From positions 77,001-141,000 of the forward strand of contig JAWNGF010000015.1 in the NCBI GenBank assembly GCA_037039685.1: a stretch of DNA of 64,000 bases. The letters run 5' to 3'. The translations under genes and the position numbers were made by a program. This DNA is from Ceratobasidium sp. AG-K (lineage: Eukaryota; Basidiomycota; Agaricomycetes; Cantharellales; Ceratobasidiaceae). This document shows, piece after piece, positions 11,301 through 22,826 of this stretch (position 1 is the first letter of the stretch; the number at the start of each line of letters is the position of its first letter). A model generated the notes under the pieces. That model saw only the letters and a list, made by a program, of their open reading frames with translations. It had not been told where the DNA came from and did no database searches.

Positions 11301-14300
11301 ACCAATTGCTAAGAGGAACCCAGATCAGCTATGCATACATCAGAGTTCCATGGGTCACTAACAATGTATCTCATCGAGGATGATATACCTGAGATGTGGC
11401 GCCCAGACTCTAGCCATAGAGGGCGAACAATTATTAGTAGGTTACGATCCGGTTCGGCCAGCAAAATTTTATACTCACTGAAAGAAGCATAATACTCAAA
11501 ATTTCGGGCACCGTCACTAGTATTTGTGTCCTTAGTGGATCGTTGGCGCGAAAATCCCGGGTATCTGTACGAAAGACATGCAATTACCTGGTTATACCCA
11601 TTGGAACACGGCTTACGGATGGCCCATACGGTTCTCCCTTTCATACTCTTGCTGAATCGAGCATATACATCTGCGGCGACTGGAACCAAAGTCACATTTG
11701 GATCTACTCCAACAAATAATTCTGCTTACTTTGTTGGCAGAGAGCTTTGGTCGGCGCAACATAAACAATAACTCCGTCGTTGCTCTCTCGCAACACTTGT
11801 TCCATAGCGTAGAATGATGAAAAGGTTTTCCCGGCCGAGGTCGGGGCAACGACAAGCACAGACTCCTTGCGGTCGACCTTGTCAAGTACCTACATGAGAA
11901 TAATTAATATCAGTGCCAGAATACTGGCTGTAGGTGGTACCTGTCTTTGCCACCCATCCGGCTCAAAGTCAACTCTATAATCTGGCATGCTATCCATTGA
12001 CCGATCCATGAATACTCCATAATTTTGAGCTGAAATTCGATAGGCGACGACGTGAGGCGAAGCCGAGGATATATCAGTCTCCCAGATTTGCTTTTAGTCA
12101 ACTTGATGAATTTAAAAGTCAACGCCCTATCGTCTTCGAGTCTCGCAGTGGGAGGAGTAAAGGACTCAAACCCAAGGACGGACAAAATGTCCGCTAGTAT
12201 TTTTGCGGCCGCTGGGAAAAGGCTTGGGTGCCCCCTAAGGCGATGAATCGACCTGAGTATTTCCACCGTATACTCCTCGCAAACGGATTGAGATTCACCC
12301 CGCACGTGCGCGAGCCACTCCATGATGGTCAAGTGGATCCGGAATATGGAGACCTCGACGGCTAACCACCCTGTCTCGGCGCGTTTTCCTCGGAGAATCA
12401 TGTCGACCTGGCTTATACGGCCTGGAAGGTCGCCGTTGGCCTCGAGCTCCTTCAGCTGCGACTTCCACCAAACATCGTCTTCCGATGACTTTTTCGTTTG
12501 TTTCTCGGCTTCGATCTTGGCCTTGAGCTTCTGAACCGATGTGAGTTGAGGTCCCTTGGATTTTGAACCTTTGACCGGCTTGGTCGCAGAGGACGAGGAC
12601 AAAGGCTCTTTGTTTCGCTTAGCCACCGCTCTCCCAGAACCAGACGCGGGAGCTTCCGCGATAATAATCCGCCGAATGGGTAGACCCTTGGCGCCGGTGA
12701 GAGTTTGGGCATGCCGGTGAACTAAATTCAGATCCACCGTAAGCTTGAATTTGCACCGAGGAACATCAAACTTACTATTTGTCATGAATCGTTGATCTCT
12801 CCTCAGCCGCTTCATCTTCTCCCAGGCCGTATTGACTGGTGCGGGGTCATCCCTCCCACCGAGGTGCTTCGGTAGAATGGCTTTGGATCCGTGCCAGTGC
12901 CTGTCTTCAGAGAATGGTGCGTCGCATAGCCTTTCAATCCGGGTTGGGCCGTTTGTCGAATGGAATTCGGATTCATCATTAGCTCCAATCGATGGGAGGT
13001 ACTTGTCAAATACGGGATGGCTAAATGGGAGCAGCTTAAATCCGGCGGAAATGTTGGAAGCAGGCCGAACCGGCGCTGGTATGTGGGAGTAGTTGTAAGA
13101 TAGGATTGTGAGATCGGGGATGGGAAGGCTGGCCGAGGTCCATAACGTAGTAAGTTCCTTTGCGAGGACATCTCCGAGAAGCTTCTCCAGCGAAGAATCT
13201 GTGGTTCCGATTGCACAGTTCAAGAATACCAGGAATAGCGTCCCATCGAGATCTGCAAAAAATGCGGCGTTGTTTAAAATGTGGCCCAGGTGCTGAAAGA
13301 TCCTGGGGCAGAATCTCGAGAGTAGATAATCCCGAAGCCCAGGATCCACGAGACAAGGATACTGTGCTCGCTGGGATAAAGAGAGATACTGCAAGCTGAG
13401 TTGGGCTCCGACAAATAGGAACGCCAATGCAGCATCGAGCGTGTTATTTGAATTACCTAGCATATCTATGACGGCGAGTATCAGCCAGTCTTCGCGAGTT
13501 TTTAGAGACCACGATTCGGTAAAATCAATTGTGGGTCGGTCGGCTTTGGCTTTCGCGTTGCACATTGCCGTCGAGGATGCAACAGTTTTGGCCCAACGTC
13601 TTGGAACTCCAACTCTGGTGTCGTTCACCCGCTGTCGTTCATAGACAAATGCCAAAATCTACGCCACAGTAAGCATCAGTTTCTATGAAAACAATGGGTT
13701 CGAGTCACTCACTTTAGAGTCGACATACTCCATTTGATCCAAAGTTGCCACGGCGATCCGAGACGTCAGGAGCGCGAGTACAAAATTCCTCTGAATTGCC
13801 ACACGTGCGGGTTCATAGGGATTGCTATCATTCACGGAATCCAAATTTGGTCCGATATGATAGAGAACAAACATCGGCTTGGGAAACAATTAGACCCGAG
13901 CCCTTGCAAATTTGAGGTCCGACGTACCCGCTTGGCCCTCACGTACTGTTCCCACTCGGGATCATCGAGGCCCCGAAAGGACGCGTTGCCCACTTTCCCA
14001 TCAGCAGCAAGCCCATGGATGTGCGATTTCATAATACTTCGTGCGAGGAGTCTCGACGAAGATACAAACGGATCGCTGCCAGTCAAAATTGTTCCATGTT
14101 TGTTGCCTACAGGGACTATGTCAACCCCTAACGAAAGTCACCGACTTGGTACCCACATTCAAAAAAAAACTATTTCAAAATTACAGTCCCGTTTCTTCAG
14201 ATCAAGAATAGCTTGTTCGAGGCAGTAGATTCCGTGTAAAATTTGGAAGTTGGGTTCATCTCGTCCAACAGCGACGAGCTCGTCGTCTAGGACTTTTTGG

Positions 14301-14544
14301 CACAGAGAGTCGCCTGGATAACACGAAGACATAAGCCGAGTTTCCCGCCTATAAGACCAGAAAGACGTACCATCGACCACGAAGAACTCTTCTCCGGCAT
14401 AATCACCCACAAGGTCTAGCCACTGGGTTAGCCACGGTTAAGATTCAAGGCAAATCACATACCCATCCACCGAGGCCTGAGTCTCCCGAGCCATATGTCA
14501 ATATCCCCCAACTGTTTTTTACTCGCAGACCCAGCGTGAGGCAT
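8385..14544 (-). CDS. DDX60-like Ski2-type DExH-box RNA helicase, frame problems
   Basis: Start ATG is at 14544. Early exons read 14544-14463, 14415-14185, 14106-13928, 13877-13713 and 13658-11941; the helicase core lies at 11889-9755 in many short exons; the last exon ends at the TAG at 8385-8387. Motif I is APTSAGKT (11847-11824), motif II is DEIH (11375-11364) followed by [12 protein letters not shown], motif III is LSATIG, motif V includes [11 protein letters not shown] across an intron, and motif VI is GRAGRRG (about 9837-9817). This order and the long N-terminal region match fungal DDX60 homologs, cytosolic Ski2-family RNA helicases; animal DDX60 acts in antiviral RNA sensing. The C-terminus is acidic. 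The frame shifts near 12029, where one C appears to be missing, and I could not join the exons in frame near 11479/11400 or 8986/8960. The gene may be decaying, or these may be sequence errors. Confidence 0.8.
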
Positions 14545-15024
14545 GGTGGTCAAGGTGAGGGGATCAATTCATCGAGTGGCAACTATCAGATTCTGAGCCA
14601 CGTGACACAATCAGTTTTGTCACACTTACCCGCAGCCCAGCGTCCTGAGATCCCACTCCGTCCTCGTGGGAATGGGGCTCTTCGCTCGCCGCAATCGACG
14701 TTACTAATTTCGTGTGCTCCCGTTTGCCATAATGATCATAATTGGATACGTCCGGGGACTGTGGTCACGGTTCCCAATTAACGATACGCAAGTGCGGGGA
14801 AACACAACGAACAACCCTCAGTTACTCACATTTAAGTTGAGAGCCCACCGAAACGCATCACAACCTCGAGATGAGTACGGCAAGCGAAACGGCAACGCAC
14901 GAGACTCGAGGGTGCTAGCTCACTGGAGTGATGTTTTGGAGACAATTTAGAAACCTGGCAAGTGTTCTGATGGTTCCAATGGTCTCCGAAGCATCTTTCA
15001 GAGACACACACGACTTGCAGATAT

Positions 15025-15865
15025 TGGAATCAACATATTTGATTTGGTTCCAAGTCGCAACCGCCAGTCGAGAAGCCAAAAGCACAACAACAAAATCCTG
15101 CTGGATTATAATACGTGTAGTTTCATACATGTCGTAATCCTTAAGGTTATCCAATATGGTAGCGGACAGACATGGGCTACAGACCAGATGAGACTTGGGC
15201 CTTTCAGACTCCCAAACCAACAAACCCTCGTTTCCTCCACAGACCTGTGCCACGCAGGATCATCGGGGTCCTCAAATGTTGCACTACCAATCTTCCTGTC
15301 CGCAGTGAGCTTATTGATATGCGACTTCATAATCTCTCGCGCCAGAAGCCTCAAAGATGATACAAATGGATTGCTACCAGTCAAAATTGTTCCATGTTTG
15401 TTGGCTGCACATACGCTGTTAACCTTGATATCCAAGAACTAAAAAGTAACTCACATTCAAAAAACGTTGTTTCAAATTTACACTCTCGTTTCTTCAGATC
15501 AAGGATAGCCTGTTCAAGACAATAGATTCCGTGCAAGATTTAGAAAGTTGGTTTGTCTCGTCCAATGGCGGCCAGTTCATCCTCAGGGACTTTTTGGTAC
15601 AGTGAGTCACCTGAGCAACATGCAACTGTGTTATGACCTTCGTAAAACTTATGAAACATCCCGACCATCAACTACGAAAAACTCTTCGCCAGCGTAATCT
15701 CCCACAAGGTCTAGCCACATAGGTCTATGTTAGCCACATGTGTCCATATTAGCCACGATAATGGTTGAAACAAGTCACCTACCCATCCAGCGAGGCCCTA
15801 ATTTTCCCAGCCATACTTCAATCCTACCCAAGTAGCTCTCAGTCGGAAGGCTCTGTGTCTGACAT
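15025..15865 (-). pseudogene. Relic of the 5' end of the DDX60-like helicase gene
   Basis: The first four exons of the helicase are repeated here in the same order and strand. Examples are [16 protein letters not shown] against [16 protein letters not shown], and ASRLAVATWNQIKYVDS against [17 protein letters not shown]. The ATG at 15865 is followed by an in-frame TGA at codon 9, and similarity stops abruptly after YVDS near 15025, before any helicase motif. It is a truncated tandem copy lying directly upstream of the intact gene. Confidence 0.85.
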
Positions 15866-16148
15866 GGTGGTCGAGACAGGCTGATCAATTCATCGAGTGG
15901 CAACTATCAGATATGAATCACGTGGCACATAATTTGTGTCGTCATATCTATCGCGAGGGGCGGTCTGTAACACTCAGTTCACTAATCATACCGATAATTT
16001 CACAACAAATTCATTCAATTAGGATTAATATCAGCCGAAACAGACGCATTAAAAAATGAACAGTGAACAATTGAACGAACTTGAACAGAACCCGGATGCA
16101 CCAAATACTCGTACACTCCGCTTGACCCTAATCCTCGTGTATCGGAAT

Positions 16149-19019
16149 TCACCACCCCCAAGGGTAATCATCCTCGTCCGAATCATACTCAAACATCGGC
16201 TCGTCATCGGAGAAAAACTCGCCAGCCAGGCTATGGATCAAATCGAAATCGAGCCCGTTGAACGAACCCATGCTGTCGAGCATGAACAAGGCGTCATAGT
16301 GTTCGTGGAGTTTGGGTTCGGTAATATTGTGCCTACGAGTCCGGTCAGCAAAATTTCACCAGACGAAATAATGTACCTACACGTCGTGCAAGTGCGTCAA
16401 GATTGCAGCCTCGGGCCCATGGACGTCGAGATTGATCGGAGGCTTGAGGCATAGCCTGCATGCCTTGACGCTGGCCAAACCCACAGACATCTCATTCAGC
16501 TGGGCGTCCAGTTGCGCGGTCGACATGCACTTGAACAATGGCTTGCCGCCAAGTCGCGCCGGGTCGTGGACATTGTTGAGGACGATCCCAGACTTGGCGA
16601 GTGTCGAAAGTTGGGGCTGAAGGCGATTCCAGTCCGTTTGTGCGGTGACATAATGCTGGACCTGTTTAAAGTTAGTACGGCACATACGACTATTCAAAAC
16701 CACGCACTATTTCCTCCCAAGTCCTGAGCCGGGTATCATGGCACCGATCACAGGCATATCTCTGTCCTATACTCCTCATTTCCAAATAACATGCATCGGG
16801 CTTGCCAATACTCTCGAGTAACTTGCGCGCCGCAACCCGTGCCTCACTGAATGGCTTGCATCGTTCCAAGTTTAGCGGATGCTTGTTCGGCCTCATCGAG
16901 TCAGGGTCGGCGGTATGGGTGTACCCATTCGTGACGGCCGCGTCGAAAATAAGTGGGAAGCCCGGCCGTAAAGGGTGGAAGAAACTGTCGGCGCGCAAGA
17001 GGTATTTGAGATTATCGGATATATCCGCGAACGGGTCTGCGCCGTTTTCGGTTGCGATAAGCGTGGGGTTGAGTATAGCGTCCTGGGTCTTGGGACGGCC
17101 TTCGCGGAGTTTATCGGCCAAACGGGTCTCGACCATGACTTTCCATTCGGCAATGTGTAAGTCGATTTCGGCCCGATGCTGCTCAAACCCGGCTTCGAAT
17201 TGCGCCGCCTCAGTATCATTGTCGAAAAGTTCCTTGACAACTGGCCATTCAAGCGCATCGATGTAGTCTGGGAATATACCAGCGTAGCGCACGGTATTCG
17301 GGTTGACAGGAGTGGTCGAGCTTGATGCTGGCATGGTCGGGGGGAGGACCGAAAATTGGAGGAGGGGAGATGCCGACGACTTGATTTGCGTCAATAACTG
17401 GATGAGGCGTTCCTTTCGCGAGGATTGACGTGCGACTTTTTCCCGTTCGAGTCGTTCCTCTCGGTTAGCCTTGAGCAGAGGCGTAAGCTTGGGACGGAGG
17501 TTCTCCCAGACTAAACAACGTTAGCATTTATCATAGTAGATCACACACAACTTACTGCGATCAGTGAGAGGACGCGCCTGCTCCACTAGAGTGTACCAGC
17601 TACGTCGCGACGCTGAGAAATAGTTGAACTTCATGTCTTCACTCTCCCATCCGATCTCGATTAGCCGGCGTTCAATCCTGTACTAAAATTAGTATACATA
17701 CGCCACTCAGCAATACTCACGTACTCTAGTTTTCGCTCATGTTTGATCGTATTCAACTCGCGCTCTCGCTCATTATCCAACTCGTCGAGGAACCTAGTGA
17801 GGTCCTTGGCTTTCTATAAACCAGGTAAGAAGCAGCGTTGGATAATACACCTGGACTTACCTCTGCCCGATCCTCGACTTGTTTCCGCCGCGCGATTTTC
17901 CAAGCTTCCAGAGGTCCCTTGTCCTTGGCCTTCTGAAGCTGGCAATATTTGGCATGCACCTCGTCCACCTCGCTTTGCAACACATGCGATATGCACCCAT
18001 ACCGTCGTTTACTAGGAACAATGTCTAATCAACCAAGTAAGATCTAGTCAATGCAATTAAACAGTGAATGACTTACGAGAAGACTTGTTGAGCAAAGGAA
18101 AAATCTCGTGGGGCGCCCGAAAGAACTGCATCACTCTACCCATTGTCAATAAAAGGCTAAATGAAATTACGTAAGAGAGAGGCTTACTGTTGCGGGCGAC
18201 ACTGGGCACAGAACCGTACATGGAGCGTTTCGTCCATTCGTCGAGGGGCACTTCCACCGCACATCTGCAATCCAAGTTAGCTGTCGTTCAATAAGATGGT
18301 GGGGGAACTTACGGAACAGTTCTTTGAGAAAAGCAAGTTCAGATAGTGTGGTATACTCAGATCTTCCGGGCAGGGGGGTAATCCCTTGACGTTACGCATG
18401 GAGCTGTGCCACACGTGGGCCGAGGACTTGTTCATAAGCAGCCCGCGAAAGAATTTGTTTAATCGGGAGAGAACGATGATGTCCGCGGGAAGGAGATACG
18501 AGGCAATCTACAACGCATCAGAACCAACTTTAAAAAATGAGAGGCAAAACATACTTCAGTGAATATATCGATTGGCATATTCATTAGTCCCGCCAAACGC
18601 CCCAGCTTCCCGCGCGGTGGTCGAATCTTCGCTGGCGGCTTGGCAGGCTTTTTGGCGACAGACTTTTTGGTTGTGCGCGGGCGTTTCCTAACAGGACGTT
18701 GGATCTCCTCATCGTCTGACCCATTGTATTCGGACTCTGGTTAGCCACAGGAACCTTGTTAGTGGGAGATTGGTTACGGGCATGGTTACCCACCTGGTCG
18801 CGAGTCAAGTACGATATCCGGTTCTTCTACAAAAATACATCCGCCGTGAGTACCAGCCGACGTCTTTACACCAGCCAATTGCGTACCAGATTGGGGTAGA
18901 ACAATTTTCGCCCGAGCGAGTCGAGCACTGTGACGTAGAACGCAATCAGATCCGAACAACGAGAACAATGATCAAAATGAACAAAAAATTAAATCTTACC
19001 TCGACCGTGTACCAGACAT
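16149..19019 (-). CDS. F-box protein with C2C2 and C2H2-like zinc-binding motifs
   Basis: ATG at 19019 begins MSGTRS; the TGA is at 16149-16151 after an acidic tail ending DDYPWGW. A basic region (KKPAKPPAKIRPPRGK, about 18650-18600) precedes the F-box, which reads LMNMPIDIFTE, then an intron, then IASYLLPADIIVLSRLNKFF. Next come a CxxC...CxxC pair (MCGG to CAQCR, about 18260-18190), charged coiled-coil-prone segments, a conserved alpha-helical domain (17394-16700), a second Cys pair (YACDRCHD, about 16770-16740) and a CRLC/HLHD C2H2-like motif (about 16460-16380). The F-box normally binds Skp1 in SCF ubiquitin ligases; the zinc regions would select substrates, but no substrate is known. The gene at 45472-48332 is a clear paralog with the same layout. 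Many short introns make exact exon edges approximate. Confidence 0.75.
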
Positions 19020-19430
19020 AGCAGTAATGTTCGTGTGCTGAAAGACTGTTAAGAGAATTGGGTGAGAAAGGGGTCAATGAGGTGGCGGTCAGGAGGAGCG
19101 TGGCGCAGACTGATTTACATATGATCTCCGGACGGGTCATGTGATGCTGACTGAGCCGGCCTTAAAGCGAGTAAACTCCGTATTGGTCGAGAACCGACTG
19201 GGACAATTGAGCGCGCGCCGGTCGTTTTCGGTTCGTCGTGCGCTGCAGTGCGTTTCATGCCGGGCTTGTGGAGATCTGGCTCCAACGCTGAGTAACTGCG
19301 GACCGGGGTCGGGGATAACTCCGGCTCGGGAGTTGCTCTTCTCCGGCCAAATCCCCAGGCACGTGACGTTTGGCTTCTTCCTCAAATTAAAAGCTCAAGA
19401 CCTCCTTGATACGTTATCGTAAATGGCATT
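19020..19430. other. Upstream region of the F-box gene
   Basis: About 410 bp between the F-box start and the hAT insertion. It must hold the F-box promoter, which reads leftward. I see no clear TATA box and no gene. Confidence 0.4.
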
Positions 19431-19438
19431 ATTCGAGG
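19431..19438. repeat. Left target-site duplication of hAT copy 1 (ATTCGAGG)
   Basis: The 8 bp ATTCGAGG lies immediately before the terminal inverted repeat and is repeated exactly at 20929-20936 after the other terminus. Eight-base duplications are typical of hAT transposition. Confidence 0.95.
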
Positions 19439-20928
19439 CAGGGAGTAACATGGATGACCCGGTAACTTATCCGGGTATTTCCACGGATGGGAGCGTGGGT
19501 CGCGCGGTTTTGGATGTAGCACAGCCACCGCTACCGAGAATGAGGGTTACCGCGGACGGGATTATCATATTGTGACCACGATACATAAACGGGTTGAGCC
19601 CGGGTTATTATAGCTGACTAAGTTCAATTGTATTTACATATGGTTTTTGATAATATCACCGACTTCTTCGAGACTCGGGAGCAGGGGCGTATTGCACCAC
19701 GAGCCAACGGCCATCTGTGCTTGAAATGTTTGTGCAGACATCTGGTGCTGAAGATGGTTAATCATCAGCCGGCCTCCTGAGAACGCGCGCTCGGCATCAA
19801 CGGATGAGGCTTAAATTGGCTGGAATCAGGTCTTGAGTGGACTCGGGTGTAACGCATGTACGTACCTTGTACAGTTAGGTGATCAAGCGCCATTCGAGCA
19901 ACACGGGGACGCCCTTCAAGTCTGGAACTCTAGTAGGCTAGGACCCCTCCGTTTTGCGTAATTACATCGCGGGGTACTACCGGGCTGTCGAGGTAGACTT
20001 CGATCGTGTCTTGCTCGAAATTGGCGGGCGGCGACGACAAGCACGAATGTCGTTGAGTCCAAATATTCCGGCCGGTCCGGTCACATTGTCCAACTCAATC
20101 AAAAAATGGGGGAAGCCGAGTAATACTCAGTGCTTACCGTTGAGGGGCTCGAATTGTTTCCTGTGGACGTCTTAGTCCCTTGATTCTCCGACGGGTAGAG
20201 TGTAGCGAAGCGATCGACAACGCGAGCCCGGATTCGTGCAACATCGAAACCGCGGTCTGAGAACCAGGCAGGTTTACGATCAGGACACATCACTGCACAT
20301 GGGTTAAATCATATGTAAATTATCTGTGCATTTTAACTCACCAACAGCTAACTCATACACGTCGGATTCGTCCATAGCTCCCATATATTATTCAAATACC
20401 AACAAGGCAGCTTCTGTTGCAACGCGTGCGACCAGGTGGAGACTCTGATATAGTCGGTTGTGTCACGAACATCATAAAGCCTGGCACGGAGGCTTAGCAA
20501 CTCGGGAAGTGTTCCGTGAATGAGCGGGACCTCCGATTGCGAAAATCGGTCTGTTGGCTCCTGAAAAATCTTTGGGACAATAAATTAGAACCCAGCTCTA
20601 GAGGTTGGAAAAAAGAAATAGCTCACCTCTAAGACACACTCGCCCAATTGCACTCGGTTTTATACCCTACAGATTGAGCATTTTCAAACACTTTTACAGC
20701 GCATATATGCGCAATCGTACCATGTACAACCGAGTCGGGCAAACCTATAGTACAAACCCCGGTGCATCATGCGCAGTATCCGTGTCGTCACCCGAGGCGC
20801 TGCCGCGAAATCGCCACCCGCGCCACCAATTGCAAATCATCTCCGCGCGGGATCTATCCGGCCCGGATTAGGCGCCGCGGGTAGAACCACAGGTGTATCC
20901 GGTTTAGCGCTTACCATGTTACTCCCTG
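19439..20928 (-). mobile_element. hAT-superfamily DNA transposon derivative, copy 1 (1490 bp)
   Basis: The element has perfect 15 bp terminal inverted repeats, CAGGGAGTAACATGG at 19439 and its reverse complement ending at 20928, flanked by an exact 8 bp duplication. A copy of identical length lies inverted at 43869-45358; several predicted peptides of 60-90 residues are identical between the two. It encodes only the C-terminal part of a hAT transposase on the minus strand, so it is probably non-autonomous and mobilised by a complete relative elsewhere. Confidence 0.95.
19634..20567 (-). CDS. Truncated hAT transposase (C-terminal half), copy 1
   Basis: This is the mirror image of the coding segment described at 44230-45163 and appears identical in sequence. 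It contains the MCPDRKPAWFSD block, the region leading to PRVARMALDHL, and the DAERAFSGGRLM dimerisation motif before the stop, all read on the minus strand with short introns. The N-terminal zinc finger and most of the catalytic core are absent from the 1490 bp element. The same coding strand is used as in the F-box gene downstream of it. Confidence 0.75.
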
Positions 20929-20936
20929 ATTCGAGG
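20929..20936. repeat. Right target-site duplication of hAT copy 1 (ATTCGAGG)
   Basis: Exact repeat of bases 19431-19438, directly after the terminal inverted repeat. Confidence 0.95.
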
Positions 20937-21231
20937 TATCAATCGCATAACGCAGCAACACGAGTCAAGGTCATGAGCCCCACCATTTCAGGAAGTGGTA
21001 GATTTTATCAATTGAAGGTGTCGCACGGCGTCACATAACAATTGGAGCCAATACAAGAGACATGTATACGTCGAGCATACGATCCTGAACTGAATGTACG
21101 AACAGTCTACTCCCCGCATACATTATCGCAGCATACAAGTGTCCTTGTAGATTGACCCTCGCCATCACGTGACTTTCGGACAACAACAGTCGTCGCGTTG
21201 CCACGCATCCAGCGCCAACCATCTACCCTCC

Positions 21232-21779
21232 ATGTCCACCTTTCTCTTCTACGGAATAGCCAACGTCGGCACAGGTCTCGCCCTCTTGTTCAACCCGAAC
21301 GTGATATACCACAGCTTCTTGGCACGACTCGTGAACCAAAAAACCGGATTCGTAAGCAACCGGCCCATCCACCAATAACAAACTTACGATTCGGGTACAG
21401 CACCTCACAGATGTCAATACCGCTCCTGGATTCAACAATGCGGTCGCAGTCATGACCATCTCCGTTGGAGCCGGAGCGATCCGGGCGGGCCTTACAGGCT
21501 CACGAAGTGCCCAGTCCTGCATCGGTACGTCATTGACTCCACTCTAGACCTGATCTAACAAAACTAGCTTTGATGAGTGTCGTATGGACTGCAGGCACCA
21601 TCGCTACGTGCGTTGTATCGCCCCAGACAGCTTCGGCCACGCATTTCATTTCAGCACTCAACCACACGGTGTTATCGACTGTTTTGATTACGATGGGAGG
21701 TTTCTCGATTCCAGAGTTGGTGGGGCTGGGCCAGGAGCGTGGAAAGAGCAAGAGCAAGAGGCGGCAGAGTCGTGGGTAA
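21232..21779 (+). CDS. Small four-helix membrane protein, unknown function
   Basis: Three exons (21232-21351, 21401-21524, 21568-21779) join in frame to give about 151 residues. Four hydrophobic stretches are visible: near residues 5-25 (FLFYGIANVGTGLALLF), 50-70 (NNAVAVMTISVGAGAI), 80-100 (ALMSVVWTAGTIATCVV) and 108-128 (NHTVLSTVLITMGGF). The C-terminus is strongly basic (KSKSKRRQSRG), suggesting a cytosolic tail. I do not recognise the family; the layout resembles small fungal integral membrane proteins. The hAT element ends about 300 bp upstream, so its promoter is short or partly overlaps the insertion flank. Confidence 0.7.
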
Positions 21780-22023
21780 TGTAAGATCGCGGTGTGAATT
21801 CATTTTGTTTGATCGGGTGGATGCCGGCGGGATTTCGAAGAACCAGAGGGTATGACGAACTGACGTCACATGCATCATGAATCGCGGTCGTGGGGTATAT
21901 AAACGTGTCCGGTAAGACCTCTTTGACTCAATCCCCTTGGTGAGTGTCTCGGCTAGACTTACTTGTACGTTGTCACTCACGCACTGCTAGTTGGAACCAG
22001 TAATTTGATTAATCCTCATTAAA

Positions 22024-22386
22024 ATGTCGTCTCTGCCACCCCGCCCATCTGGTGTACGTTCTAATCCAGCTCACTTGGCATGTACAAGCTGATCAACGCG
22101 TTCCCCCCAGTCCGAGGCCCAGAGCATTCCAAAAAACCTTAACCGCTTTGCCAAGCGCGATCCCCAACTCTACCCCGTAAGCCGCATCACGTAATATTTT
22201 AGCACCAAGCTAACCCGCTACTAGTTGGCCGCCGTGATTGCACTCACAGTAGGCGTCGCCGGATGGTTCCTCGCTTCCAAGCCAAGCGGTGCGGATCGAG
22301 GAGACGTTGCCCCCATGATGCCGTCTCGACTCAAGGACGAAGTCAACAAGCAAAAGGCCGAGAACGCTGCCAAGCAGAACAGATAG
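22024..22386 (+). CDS. Small single-pass membrane protein, unknown
   Basis: Exons 22024-22053, 22111-22176 and 22225-22386 join in frame to 85 residues. The N-terminus is short and polar (MSSLPPRPSG), followed by a segment ending RFAKRDPQLYP, one transmembrane helix (LAAVIALTVGVAGWFLA, about residues 33-49) and a charged lysine-rich tail (RLKDEVNKQKAENAAKQ). The intron positions and clean splice sites support a real gene although each exon is tiny. The pattern resembles small mitochondrial inner-membrane or assembly proteins, but I cannot name it. Confidence 0.65.
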
Positions 22387-22826
22387 TTTCCCTTTTCGAA
22401 TCAAGGACGAAACTTGGACTTCATTGATCCCACTGTATTAAAAGAAATTTAATCATGTTGCATTGCGGACACTGCTATTGATGAGGCTGGTGAGATGAAT
22501 TGCGTCATTGACCTTACGTAAACAAGCTAGATGCTGCTCGTTGCTTCTCGGGTGATTGAACAACCCGCAGCGACGAGGGATTGAGAAATTGGGAGCGGAC
22601 CATGTAGGAAATGACACAGAGGAGGCATTGGAATGTGGACTGTGTCCGGCTGACCAGACACCTGGGAGACCGACTTGGTGGTCACTAAGAGCGTCACGGC
22701 GCGTTTAAGAAACTCGACGATTATGATTAAGAGCCGTACAGAGTGCACGACTGTACATGTAACACTACCAAAACCCAAGTAATAAAACTGCCCGTACAGG
22801 CATGCCCCAAAAAGGAGGGGGACTCG
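22387..22826. other. Intergenic between converging genes
   Basis: About 440 bp separating the ends of two convergent genes. It holds both 3' untranslated regions. No further gene was seen. Confidence 0.5.
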
